Source of the DNA: Adhaeretor mobilis
GTDB taxonomy: Bacteria > Planctomycetota > Planctomycetia > Pirellulales > Lacipirellulaceae
Length of the DNA: 64,000 nucleotides
Reading direction: 5' to 3'
Assembly: GCF_007741515.1 (NCBI RefSeq)
Contig: NZ_CP036263.1
Location: 4,761,178 to 4,825,177 of the forward strand
Shown here: positions 23,227 to 31,906 of the stretch, piece by piece
Position numbering within the stretch: the stretch's first letter is position 1
Layout: the number at the start of each line of letters is the position of its first letter
Program-made: the position numbers and the translations under genes
Notes under the pieces: model-generated
The model's input: only the letters and a program-made list of their open reading frames with translations
The model's database searches: none
What the model was told of the DNA's origin: nothing

Positions 23227-26082
23227 CAGCATTTCGGTGATGGTCGCTCGAGCGACTTCCATCGCTTCGGGGAGTTTTTTGGGATTCTTACCGCCCGCTT
23301 GGGCCATGTCCGGGCGACCGCCACCGCCGCCGCCGAGCACCTTCGCCACGGGGCCGATCCACTTACCAGCGCTGATGCCGCGATCTTGCAGGTCTTTGGA
23401 AATGCCCGCAATGAGTGTGACTTTGTCGTCACCCGCAGCGCTGGCAAGCAGCACAGCCGAGGGGGAAGTCTTCTGGCGAATTTGATCGATCAGCTGACGC
23501 ATCAAATTCTGCTCGATACCCGGCAGGTCGGCCACAACCAGCGTGGTACCGCCGACGGTTTCGCCCTGTTCGAGCAAACTTTCCGCGGTAAGCGGGCCGC
23601 TCTGCTGGCGCTGGTCCAGGCGTTTGTCGAGGGCAGTGACTTCCGTCTGCAGTGCCTCGATGCGATCTGCCACTGCCATGGGTGCAACCGAAAGCAAGCG
23701 GGCAGTTTCCGTGAGCGCCTGCTTCATTTCCGTGTCGGTCGTCGCTGCCTCTCTGGAACCCGGAGTTGATCCCGGGGCTGCCGGTGCAGGGGCTGCTGGC
23801 TTCTCGGCTTCCCCGCCGGTATCCAAAGCTTTCTTCAGCTGGCGGCGGCGATCCGAGAGTGCTTGCGCGGCAGCTGGTACATCGGTGGGGCCGACGCGCA
23901 GTTTTTCTGCGGCGGCGGTGAGCGCTAGTCCTATTTGTTCGCGATATTCTTTCGCCTTCTCGCCGGTGAGCGCGACAATTCGTCGTGTGCCTGCCGACAC
24001 CCCTTCTTCGGAGAGGATCTCAAACGAGTCGACTTGGTTGGTGTTGGTGAGATGCGTCCCGCCACACAGTTCGCGACTCACAATGCCGCCAGCCAGTGGT
24101 CCCATCGAAACCATGCGCACCGGGTCGGGGTATTTCTCGCCAAAAAGCATCATGGCACCCTGCTCGCGCGCTTCAGCCAGCGGGAGCGTTTCCCACTTTA
24201 CGGTCGCGCCGCTCTCGACATGCTCGCGCACATCGCTGGCAATTCTGGCAAGTTGCTCCTGCGCGACGGGTGAGAGATTAGTGAAGTCGAAGCGCAGCCA
24301 ATCGTTATCGACCTTTGAACCTTGCTGCTGAGCATGGGAGCCAAGATGCTTTTGCAAGGCGAGGTGCAACAGGTGGGTGGCCGAGTGAGCGCGGGCGATG
24401 GCATCGCGACGAGTTTCATCGACGGAGGCTTCCGCCGACGCGCCGGTGGTCACGCAACCTTCGATGACGTGCCCGTGATGGATCACCAACGAGCCGTCTT
24501 TCTGAACATCTTCCACTTTGAACACAAATCCGGGGTCAGATGCGCTGAGAATCTGCCCCTGATCGCCCACTTGGCCGCCGCTCTCTCCATAGAACGGCGT
24601 GCGGTCGAGTACTAATTGGACCGGGATATTTGCCGCATCGGCTGCGACCTCCTCGACGAGTTTCGCATCGTCCCCTTCGCCGGCAATAATGCCAAGCACG
24701 GTTGCTTCGGGCAAACTGGTCGCCTCGTAGCCGAGAAACTCAGTAGCGCCGAGAGCCTGCTTGAGTGAATCGAGCGGACCCTTTGCCCCCATGACGGTGT
24801 GCTGCACCTTGCCAGACGCCTCGCCATGCTCGGCCATCGCTTGGGCGTAGCCGTCCCAATCGAAGGCGAGTTTTTGATCGGCGGCGAGTGCTTCGAAGAG
24901 CTCGGGCGGCACTCCGTAGGTTTGATAGAGCTCGGCTGCGACCGAGCCTTCCACCTTCATGCGATTAGCTGATTTCATCTCGTCGAAAACGCGGTCAATT
25001 CGATTGAGCCCCGCATCGATGGTGCCAAAGAAGTTCGCCTCTTCGCTCTTGATAACGCTGGCGACGCGATCGACCGTTTCAGTGAGTTCTGGGTACCCGG
25101 CCTTCATTTGCTCAACCACAGCTGGGACGAGTTGATGCAGGAACGGTTCGCTGAGTCCCATTTGATGGCCGTCGAGTACTGCGCGTCGGAGCAATCGCTT
25201 CACGACATACTTTTCTTTATTCGCGCCAGGGTAGACGTTTTCGTGGACGGCAAACGTGCAAGCGCGCACGTGATCGGTAATCCTTCGGCAGCGCCGGCCT
25301 GCGTCGGAATCGAGTTCGTACTTCACGCCGCAGACTTCAGCCGCGGCTTCGACGATGGGCATGAGAATGTCGATATGGTAATTGGTCGGCACGCCTTGCA
25401 GGGTGGCGGCGGTGCGCTCGAGCCCCATGCCAGTGTCAATGTTCTTTGACGGTAGCGGGCGTAAGTTGTCTGGTGGATCGCCGACGCGATTGAACTGGGT
25501 GAACACGAGATTCCAGATCTCAACTTCCTTGCCGTCGTTGTCCGTGTAGTAGATTTCGCTGCAAGGGCCGCATACGCCATCGGGGCCCAGGCTGGGCGCG
25601 CTGGCGGGCCAAAAGTTTTCGTCCTCTTCCATGCGGGTGATCTTGCTGGTGGGTAGACCCAGCTTCTCATGCCAGATGTCGGCCGCTTCGTCGTCGTCCT
25701 TGTAAACAGTCACACTCAAGCGTGCGGGGTCGAGGCCAAGCCATTTCTTGTCGGTCAAGAATTCCCACGCCCAATGGATGGCTTCGCTCTTGAAGTAATC
25801 GCCAAAACTGAAGTTGCCGAGCATCTCGAAGAACGTGTGGTGATACGCCGTGCGGCCCACGTTATCGATGTCGCCGGTGCGCAGGCATTTCTGGCATGTG
25901 GTGGCGCGGGTATAGTCGAGCTTTACCTTGCCGAGGAAATGATCCTTGAACTGGTTCATGCCCGCAGGTGTGAACAAGACGCTAGGATCCCAGGTAGGCA
26001 CAAGCACGTCGCTGGCGACACGAGTGTGCTGCTTAGTTTCGTAGAAGGCAAGGTACTTTTCACGAAGTTCGTCGGTTTGCAT
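23221..26082 (-). CDS. alaS: Alanyl-tRNA synthetase
   Basis: Charges tRNA-Ala and edits mis-charged Ser and Gly. The protein has 953 residues, some 75 more than the E. coli enzyme. It starts MQTDELREKYLAFYETKQH, with class II catalytic motifs in 'SVLFTPAGMNQFKDHFLG' and 'TFFEMLGNFSFGDYFK'. The editing domain keeps HSATHLLHLAL and CGGTH, the zinc-binding HxxxH and C-x-x-x-H. The C-terminal domain ends with the Gly-rich LGGGGGGRPDMAQAGGK. Between editing and C-terminal domains there is an extra Ala/Pro-rich insert (about 770-800, EKPAAPAPAAPGSTPG). ATG 26082 is the start; an in-frame extension to 26151 encodes repeat-derived sequence. Confidence 0.97.
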   Translation of the reverse strand: MQTDELREKYLAFYETKQHTRVASDVLVPTWDPSVLFTPAGMNQFKDHFLGKVKLDYTRATTCQKCLRTGDIDNVGRTAYHHTFFEMLGNFSFGDYFKSEAIHWAWEFLTDKKWLGLDPARLSVTVYKDDDEAADIWHEKLGLPTSKITRMEEDENFWPASAPSLGPDGVCGPCSEIYYTDNDGKEVEIWNLVFTQFNRVGDPPDNLRPLPSKNIDTGMGLERTAATLQGVPTNYHIDILMPIVEAAAEVCGVKYELDSDAGRRCRRITDHVRACTFAVHENVYPGANKEKYVVKRLLRRAVLDGHQMGLSEPFLHQLVPAVVEQMKAGYPELTETVDRVASVIKSEEANFFGTIDAGLNRIDRVFDEMKSANRMKVEGSVAAELYQTYGVPPELFEALAADQKLAFDWDGYAQAMAEHGEASGKVQHTVMGAKGPLDSLKQALGATEFLGYEATSLPEATVLGIIAGEGDDAKLVEEVAADAANIPVQLVLDRTPFYGESGGQVGDQGQILSASDPGFVFKVEDVQKDGSLVIHHGHVIEGCVTTGASAEASVDETRRDAIARAHSATHLLHLALQKHLGSHAQQQGSKVDNDWLRFDFTNLSPVAQEQLARIASDVREHVESGATVKWETLPLAEAREQGAMMLFGEKYPDPVRMVSMGPLAGGIVSRELCGGTHLTNTNQVDSFEILSEEGVSAGTRRIVALTGEKAKEYREQIGLALTAAAEKLRVGPTDVPAAAQALSDRRRQLKKALDTGGEAEKPAAPAPAAPGSTPGSREAATTDTEMKQALTETARLLSVAPMAVADRIEALQTEVTALDKRLDQRQQSGPLTAESLLEQGETVGGTTLVVADLPGIEQNLMRQLIDQIRQKTSPSAVLLASAAGDDKVTLIAGISKDLQDRGISAGKWIGPVAKVLGGGGGGRPDMAQAGGKNPKKLPEAMEVARATITEMLG

Positions 26083-26090
26083 CGATAATA

Positions 26091-26120
26091 GTCGGCAGGG
26101 GGCAGTCGGCAGGGGGCAGT
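26091..26120. repeat. Short direct repeat upstream of alaS
   Basis: Two exact copies of GTCGGCAGGGGGCA lie 8 nt upstream of the alaS start codon, much like the GGGCAGT repeats before the CNB-ferredoxin gene. Confidence 0.75.
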
Positions 26121-26242
26121 GCGAGCCGGGGCGTCCCCGCCCCCGATGCACCGCTTATCGGTAAACCACCCATCATATCGCGGCGGGGAGATTTGGACTA
26201 CCGAGGGTAAGAGAGCAAGCAAAGCGCGGCGTGAAGGGTCGG

Positions 26243-28174
26243 CTAAGCCGCAAGCGGTAGTGTGAGGGTGGCTACGGCACCACCTTCAGGGTGATTCGCC
26301 GCTTCCAGGTATCCGCCGCCAAGTTGCTTCGCGAGACGGCGACACAGCGCCAAGCCCAGCCCCACGCCAGGGGCGGTTTCGGCGGCTTTCTGGGCACTCT
26401 TGCTGAAGGCGGGAGCACGGGATGCAGAACGCTCAGACTCGTACCCGGGGCCATGGTCGCGGACGGCGAACGCGACGCTCCGGCGACCAGGTTTGGTCGC
26501 GGCTATTTTCCCCTGTAAGTGGATACGTTTGTCTTCGGCGCTGCGGGCATACTTCGCCGCATTGTCGACTAGATTGAAGAGTATCTGCTCGACGACGCCG
26601 AGATCTGTCTGTATTGGCACATCGGCTACGGCGGGATCGACCTCGACAACCAACTCCATGTCTGCGAGTTTCGCGCGGTCGGCTAGGCGTTTTTCGAAGC
26701 GCTCGATCAACTCGCCAGGCGTGGTGCGATCGTCAAGCGACGGTCCCCTACCCCGTTCGAGCCGTGCGTAGCTGAGCACGTTTTCAACGAGGTGCGAAAG
26801 GCGTTCTGATTCGACACGCAATGTTTCCAGGTACTTCTGGCGTCGTTCGGCTTGAGGAACCATGCCACCGGCGAGCATCTCGGAATACATGCGAAAAGTG
26901 GTAAGCGGCGTGCGCAGCTCGTGCGTGACGGAAGATACGAACGCAGCTCGGCGTTCACTCAAAGCGAGCACGCCCCACAACAACCCGGCGACCGCCCCCA
27001 AGGCCAGCAGCACGGCAGCGGAGCTGAGCAACAGCATGCTAATCATGGCGTCGTTGGGTTGGTAGACATTCTTAAAAAGCGGAAGCTGCAGCTGCACAGG
27101 CAGGCCGGCCAACATGCGAGTCGGATCGCCCGCTTCGGGATCGCTCAGGGGAACAAGGTCGGCCTGCGGGAACAGGTCTTCCACCTCGTCGAGCAACTCC
27201 TTCTTGAGGTTCGCCCAATCGAGCCAACTGCCTTGCACGAGCATCTGGCCGTTGCGCCGAATTCGACGTGCGAGCAGCAACTGGTCGTTCATCCACAGCG
27301 GTCGACTCATACTCTCGACAACGCTCGCGCTGCCGTCGGTCGCAGGAATCGCTGCGGGGGCATTGATCGCGCTCCCATAGCCACGTTGCTTACTGAACTC
27401 TTGACGCGCTTGTTGCTGGTACCGTTGCTCCCGCTGCGCGTAATCCCCTCCTTTGCCTTTGCTTGCGACTTTTGGCAACGCGATCTGCTGGGGAATGTCC
27501 TCTTCTTCGTTCTTGTCCCCACTTTCGTCTGCAAACGGATTGTCGCTGTAGCCACCGCCGTTGCTGTAGTTCCCTCCGTACTCTCGGCCAAAACCGTCTC
27601 TGGACTGGTTTGTCGACGGGACAGATGGCGGGGGAAGGTTCGGTGTTGGCATCACCGCTACATAGTTCCCCTGTTCGGGTAATTCGCCAATCAGTTCCGG
27701 CAAGTCGATCTTCGCAGCCAACTGATCAAGTCGTTTGCGATTGTCTTGAAGTTGCTCTAGCGAGGGGCCCGGTGCCTGTAGCGCCTGCTTCTGGTTTGCC
27801 TGTCGCCGGTTTGCCTGCTCGGGGGACTGCTCAATCGGGACTTGTGGCGAACGCCAGTTGCCAGCTGGGTCGGCCTCGAAATTGAGGAACACGTTGTACG
27901 CAGGGTTCACGAGAGTCGATTGAAGTGGTGATGCCTGATAGACACTGGGCTGGTAAGCGTAGCTCGGGCGGGCCGTTTCTTCTGCGATCAGCGGGGCGAG
28001 CTTGGTATCCATGCGCCAGAGAGCAAGCCGCACGTTTTGGTCGCGCTGGGAAAGCATCTCTGCCTGCCAGCGCAAGCGGTCGGCATCGTAGGCGCGCATG
28101 ATGACCCAGGCCAGCGTCGCGAGAACGACGAGCGAGCAGAGTGCGTAGATGAGCCAAACGTTGCGGGGACGCAT
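26243..28174 (-). CDS. Sensor histidine kinase with large periplasmic domain
   Basis: A 643-residue two-pass kinase. The first helix is at about 7-26 and the second at about 378-402; between them lies a 350-residue sensor region with a low-complexity middle rich in Gly/Tyr/Asn (about 195-215) and Gln/Arg (245-265), and no known sensor fold. The cytoplasmic part has the H box FVSSVTHELRTPL (H418), the N box NLVDNAAKYARS, and the G boxes DHGPGY and GVGLGLALCRRLA. No HAMP domain is seen. It is transcribed after the OmpR-type regulator gene, with 87 nt between them that hold a hairpin pair. The signal sensed is unknown. Confidence 0.9.
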   Translation of the reverse strand: MRPRNVWLIYALCSLVVLATLAWVIMRAYDADRLRWQAEMLSQRDQNVRLALWRMDTKLAPLIAEETARPSYAYQPSVYQASPLQSTLVNPAYNVFLNFEADPAGNWRSPQVPIEQSPEQANRRQANQKQALQAPGPSLEQLQDNRKRLDQLAAKIDLPELIGELPEQGNYVAVMPTPNLPPPSVPSTNQSRDGFGREYGGNYSNGGGYSDNPFADESGDKNEEEDIPQQIALPKVASKGKGGDYAQREQRYQQQARQEFSKQRGYGSAINAPAAIPATDGSASVVESMSRPLWMNDQLLLARRIRRNGQMLVQGSWLDWANLKKELLDEVEDLFPQADLVPLSDPEAGDPTRMLAGLPVQLQLPLFKNVYQPNDAMISMLLLSSAAVLLALGAVAGLLWGVLALSERRAAFVSSVTHELRTPLTTFRMYSEMLAGGMVPQAERRQKYLETLRVESERLSHLVENVLSYARLERGRGPSLDDRTTPGELIERFEKRLADRAKLADMELVVEVDPAVADVPIQTDLGVVEQILFNLVDNAAKYARSAEDKRIHLQGKIAATKPGRRSVAFAVRDHGPGYESERSASRAPAFSKSAQKAAETAPGVGLGLALCRRLAKQLGGGYLEAANHPEGGAVATLTLPLAA

Positions 28175-28180
28175 ATTTCG

Positions 28181-28265
28181 TTGGGTCCGCTGTGTGGGCC
28201 GTTGACTGATGGTTGATAATAGGAGAATCGATTTAGGGTATCGTGGTCCGCACAGCGGACCCTAC
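28181..28265. repeat. Paired inverted GGTCCGC hairpin element between regulator and kinase genes
   Basis: TTGGGTCCGCTGTGTGGGCC (28181-28200) and the inverse TGGTCCGCACAGCGGACC with CTAC (28244-28265). The right arm supplies the last codons and stop of the response regulator gene, so part of the element is coding. Confidence 0.75.
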
Positions 28266-28933
28266 GGACCTCCTATCATATACCCTCGCCCGCGCACCGT
28301 AGCGATTGCTTCTGGCCCTAACTTCTCTCGTAACCTTGCGACATGCATATCGACCGTACGGGTGCTAATGCCACGGGCGTCGATTTGCCAGACGTTTTCT
28401 AGCAGCTCTTCGCGGGGCACGGCGCGTCCCTGGTGACGGGCTAGGTAGCGCAGTAGATCGCATTCTTTTTCGGACAGCTCGGTGCGGGTATCCTCGGTGA
28501 TAGCTTCGCTGCGAGCAAAGTCGATACGAGTGCCGCTCAGGTCTAGTTGCTGGACATCGGTCGGGCGACTTGGCGAGCGCCGCAAAACGGCTTCCACACG
28601 GGCGAGCAGTTCAGTGACACTGAATGGTTTCACCACGTAGTCGTCGGCCCCCAGCTTCAGTCCGCTTACGCGATCGTTCTCCTCGCCACGCGCGCTGAGG
28701 ATAATCACCGGTAAAGTGGGTTTCGCATTGCGAACGGCAGCGAGGATTTCAAGGCCCGTTTTGCCAGGCAACACCATGTCGAGTAGTAGCAAGTCGAATT
28801 GCCGGCGCAGTGCTGTGTCGCAACCCTTGGTGCCGTCGCCTTCTTCAAGGACCTCGTGCCCGGCGTAGGTGAGCGCATCGACGACTCCGCGTCGGATGGC
28901 GCTGTCGTCTTCGATGGTGAGGATCGTGGGCAA
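28262..28933 (-). CDS. OmpR/PhoB-family response regulator
   Basis: A DNA-binding response regulator of about 223 residues. The receiver domain begins PTILTIEDDSAIRRG with the acidic pair, phospho-Asp in LLLLDMVLPGKTG, the Thr/Ser in VIILSARG and the Lys in YVVKPFS. The C-terminal winged helix has 'LSEKECDLLRYLARHQGRAVPREELLENVW' and 'RTVDMHVARLREKLG...IATVRGRGYMI'. The start is uncertain: TTG 28933 gives a normal N-terminus; the ATG at 29047 would add 38 residues partly encoded by a dispersed repeat. It is upstream of the kinase gene on the same strand and is surely its partner. Confidence 0.9.
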   Translation of the reverse strand: MPTILTIEDDSAIRRGVVDALTYAGHEVLEEGDGTKGCDTALRRQFDLLLLDMVLPGKTGLEILAAVRNAKPTLPVIILSARGEENDRVSGLKLGADDYVVKPFSVTELLARVEAVLRRSPSRPTDVQQLDLSGTRIDFARSEAITEDTRTELSEKECDLLRYLARHQGRAVPREELLENVWQIDARGISTRTVDMHVARLREKLGPEAIATVRGRGYMIGGP

Positions 28934-28986
28934 GGCGGTGTGGGATGAGGGGATAGTGATTAGGGAATCATAAGTTTGCAGGGCTC

Positions 28987-29042
28987 GTCGAGTGGAGCGA
29001 GGCGTACCAAGACCCTTATTTGTGGTACGCCTCGCGGAGCTC
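28987..29042. repeat. Inverted GAGTGGAGCGAGGCGTACC hairpin
   Basis: GTCGAGTGGAGCGAGGCGTA (28987 on) and its inverse GGTACGCCTCGCGGAGCTCA (to 29042) sit between the response regulator and thioredoxin-like genes. The same family occurs at 30682-30755 and as a single arm near 35284. Confidence 0.7.
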
Positions 29043-29099
29043 AGCATGCACTACGGCCTACTTGCCGAACTCGCCGCCATACTCCCCGAGGCGGCTTCG

Positions 29100-30617
29100 T
29101 TAGTCGTTCCATTTCGCCGACTTCACTACTTTAGAGGATTTCAGTTTCAAAGCCACTTCAGATCTATTCAGCCTAGAAGGCTGAGCGACTTTGCCAGCTC
29201 CTTCCAGCGCGGTGTACACGTCTGCTGGGGCGAGGCCCAACCAGGGGTCGCTTGACGGGGTGAGGAATAACTCCGCATAGACCTTTTCGTTGAGCTGGTC
29301 GAAGTCCTGGGGTACGGTACCCTCGGCGAACCAGCGGTGGATCTGGCGGTGTAGTTGGTATTCGTTCTTAACGGTGTCGAGAGCGATGTCTGTCTCAAAC
29401 TTTTGCACGAGAGCGAGAATTGGGTCTTCGATGAATCGCTTGCTCAGGGCGCGTCGCATGGCTTGTTCGGCATTTTCGTGCTCTTTGCGAATGATCGCAA
29501 CGCTCGACTTGTCGAGCTTGGTTTCTTCACGATGTAGTGCAGCGATTTCCTGCCAATGGGGGTCAGCAGTACGTTGTTCAAGCCGTTGAGCCAAGGGGGC
29601 AAGTCGTTGAAGCATGGGGACCTCCGCTCTTCCTTTTGCCAGGGCACGATCAGCAGCGGCCAGTGCTGGTGGTGGCGTAGAGGATTTGCCAGGTGCCGCG
29701 TGTTGGTTGGCAACTACTTTAAGCAGTGGCGCTTCGACGGCAAATTTGCCGCGCGCCACAGGTGCTGCTTGTGCAGCTGTTGGAAGGGAGTTTGCCTGCC
29801 GAGGATTCGGCTGCATGCTAAAGCCAGTGGCCGGACTGCCTGAATTGAGTTTGGACAAGTCTTGTTGCCACGCTGTCAGAATTGCTTGCTCGCGCTGTTG
29901 GTGATAGGCGGCCAGAGTTCGTTCAGGCTCGGGTCGGCGCATGTTTGGATAGTTGTAGCTTAGTTCTTCCACACGATCCAACCACTCGACGAACGCCTTG
30001 GGGCTGTAGAGACCGGGAAGCACGTCCAGCGGCTTGCCCGCGGGAGTCAACACGTAGTGCGCACTGTTGCCGGTGATGGTACGCTCTAGCTTTCGTCCAT
30101 CGCCAAAATCGATCGTGACTTTCGGCACGGGGCGGACGGTTTTCCAGTGCAGTATGAAACGCTCGCGCAAGACGGTGCTGATTGCTTCGTTGGAGTAGAG
30201 CGTCGTGCGGAAGAAGCGGCTGTTCGCGCAGCTGTACTCGTCGGTGAGTTTGCCTAGCATGCGTAGGCTGAGGATCGGTTTACCGGACTCTTTGGCGGCG
30301 GTTTGCGCAGCTTCGAGATCGGTGTACCAGTAAAGCTTGCTGACAGCGGCACCGCGTTGGGCGGCGATACGATCCAATGCGGCGTGCCAACGCTCGACTG
30401 CTTGTTCAGAGCGACCCTTTTGGCCGCGGCAGGCATGCTGGAACTGTTTGAGCGCCTTTTCCAATCCGGCAGAACCTTGCTCGCGATGCGCGGTGATGTA
30501 CGCCTCCGCTTGCTCGACGGATTCGGGGGCGTCATCGTTGAAAACGTTGTAACCGCCACAAGCATGAGCTTGGGTCGCAATGAGTGCTAGAGCGAGTGTG
30601 AGCAAGATTCGCGACAT
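29100..30617 (-). CDS. Exported protein with a thioredoxin-like domain
   Basis: A 505-residue exported protein. ATG 30617 has an AAGGAG sequence 8 nt upstream and gives a clean signal peptide (MSRILLTLALALIATQAHA). Residues 95-220 look thioredoxin-like: 'AQTAAKESGKPILSLRMLG', a lone Cys in EYSCANSRFF, then 'STVLRERFILHWKTVRPVPKVTIDFGDGR' and 'ITGNSAHYVLTPAGKPLDVLPGLYSP', as in DUF255/thioredoxin-like proteins that carry a single Cys rather than CXXC. The C-terminal half is helical with Ala/Pro-rich linkers and has no fold I recognise. A periplasmic redox or chaperone role is possible but unproved. Confidence 0.65.
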   Translation of the reverse strand: MSRILLTLALALIATQAHACGGYNVFNDDAPESVEQAEAYITAHREQGSAGLEKALKQFQHACRGQKGRSEQAVERWHAALDRIAAQRGAAVSKLYWYTDLEAAQTAAKESGKPILSLRMLGKLTDEYSCANSRFFRTTLYSNEAISTVLRERFILHWKTVRPVPKVTIDFGDGRKLERTITGNSAHYVLTPAGKPLDVLPGLYSPKAFVEWLDRVEELSYNYPNMRRPEPERTLAAYHQQREQAILTAWQQDLSKLNSGSPATGFSMQPNPRQANSLPTAAQAAPVARGKFAVEAPLLKVVANQHAAPGKSSTPPPALAAADRALAKGRAEVPMLQRLAPLAQRLEQRTADPHWQEIAALHREETKLDKSSVAIIRKEHENAEQAMRRALSKRFIEDPILALVQKFETDIALDTVKNEYQLHRQIHRWFAEGTVPQDFDQLNEKVYAELFLTPSSDPWLGLAPADVYTALEGAGKVAQPSRLNRSEVALKLKSSKVVKSAKWND

Positions 30618-30631
30618 AGTGGGTCTCCTTG

Positions 30632-30785
30632 GTAGGGTCCGCTGTGCGGACCAAGTGAAGGGGTGACAAGTTAGGTCGTAGGGTATCGCCGAGTGGAGCG
30701 AGGCGTACCATGAACAAGGTTTCGGTATGCCTCGCTCCACTCGGCAGTACCCTACAAATTTTTGGTCCGCACGGCGGACCCCACC
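30632..30785. repeat. Nested double hairpin element
   Basis: The outer pair is GGTAGGGTCCGCTGTGCGGA (from 30631) and TTGGTCCGCACGGCGGACCC (to 30785). Inside it lies a complete second element: GTAGGGTATCGCCGAGTGGA..GCGTACC (30678-30711) and its near-perfect inverse GGTATGCCTCGCTCCACTCG..ACCCTAC (30724-30755). It separates two divergent genes and starts directly upstream of the RBS of the thioredoxin-like gene. Confidence 0.8.
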
Positions 30786-30896
30786 TCTGTATCATACGGT
30801 CGAATTGGGGTTTGCTTTGTAACGGGTGTGTAACTGACTTCCGGCGTTGCTCTTTATGGACCACGAATTATGCGAAGAACACGCTAGAATAATCCC

Positions 30897-31658
30897 ATGA
30901 ACGAACCACCCGCATTCACCCGCGAGCAATCGCGGCGTGTTGATGAAATCGCGATCAACGAGTACGGCTTCTCGGGACTAGTGCTTATGGAAAACGCTGG
31001 ACGAGGGGCGTGTGAGACGTTGTTGGAGTTTGATGCCTCTCTTAGGAAAACATTATTGACAGACATGACCGGCTCGGAGACGAGCCGGCTCGCGCCTGAA
31101 TTGGATGCTCAGGTTGTGATTTTGTGCGGAAAAGGGAATAACGCGGGAGATGGGTTTGTGCTGGCTCGTCACTTGTCAATTCGTGGCATCGCAACAAAGG
31201 TCCTACTCCTAGCCCCGCCTCATGAACTGCGGGGCGATGCTTTGACGAACTATGCGATTCTCAAGCACAGTAGCCTAAAGCACGCCGGCCCTGCTGTGAT
31301 TGATCTATCTCAAGGTGATGACTTTGCAAAGGCACTCGACCAGCACACAGGCAGCGCGAAGTGGTTGGTCGATGCCTTGCTGGGAACAGGAGCAACAGGC
31401 GCACCGCGTGCGCCCTACGACAAAGCGATTCGCTGGATGAACGCGCAGGAGGCGAAGCGATTGGCCCTCGACCTGCCGACTGGTTTGGATTGCGACTCTG
31501 GTATTCCCGCTGATCCAACCGTACGGGCCGATCTCACTTGCACTTTTGCTACTAGCAAGGTTGGCTTTCAAAAGCGGCAAGCGACGGAGTTTCTGGGAGA
31601 GGTATGCGTCGTTTCGATCGGAGTACCACAAGGGCTGATCGAGGCGATATCGACGTGA
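30897..31658 (+). CDS. naxE: NAD(P)H-hydrate epimerase
   Basis: Interconverts the R and S forms of hydrated NAD(P)H so that the dehydratase can repair them. The 253-residue protein is the stand-alone YjeF N-terminal domain: it opens 'FTREQSRRVDEIAINEYGFSGLVLMENAGRG', has the Rossmann loop VILCGKGNNAGDGFVLAR, 'WLVDALLGTGATGAPRAPY' and the catalytic-site segment 'RLALDLPTGLDCDSGIP'. The dehydratase half (NaxD) found fused in many bacteria is absent here. An insert after residue 45 (LRKTLLTDMTGSETSRLAP) is encoded by text like the dispersed 'ACCGGCTCGGAGACGAGCCGGCTCG' palindrome, so a repeat seems to have entered the coding frame. Confidence 0.93.
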   Translation: MNEPPAFTREQSRRVDEIAINEYGFSGLVLMENAGRGACETLLEFDASLRKTLLTDMTGSETSRLAPELDAQVVILCGKGNNAGDGFVLARHLSIRGIATKVLLLAPPHELRGDALTNYAILKHSSLKHAGPAVIDLSQGDDFAKALDQHTGSAKWLVDALLGTGATGAPRAPYDKAIRWMNAQEAKRLALDLPTGLDCDSGIPADPTVRADLTCTFATSKVGFQKRQATEFLGEVCVVSIGVPQGLIEAIST

Positions 31659-31906
31659 CAAGACCACACTAGAGAGAGGCATTGAATCCTACAGCTTGCG
31701 CTGGGGGCTCAGGGGTACTCAATGAACAGCATAATAGCCCTGTAAGCTTCATTGTGGTTCGCAAGCTCTACGATTCGCCCTTACAATCGTTACAAAGCGG
31801 TTTTCGGCTCGTCACTACATCACTGCAGAAAGCCGTAAGCTAGAGTTCTAGGTTAGCCCTTTCATACAAAGTCTCGGTAGTTGAAAGGCACTCACAGGAC
31901 CACACG

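Noticed and set aside
28934..29047. ATG at 29047 as start of the OmpR-type regulator
   Set aside because: The added 38 residues come partly from a dispersed hairpin repeat and precede the normal start of the receiver fold.
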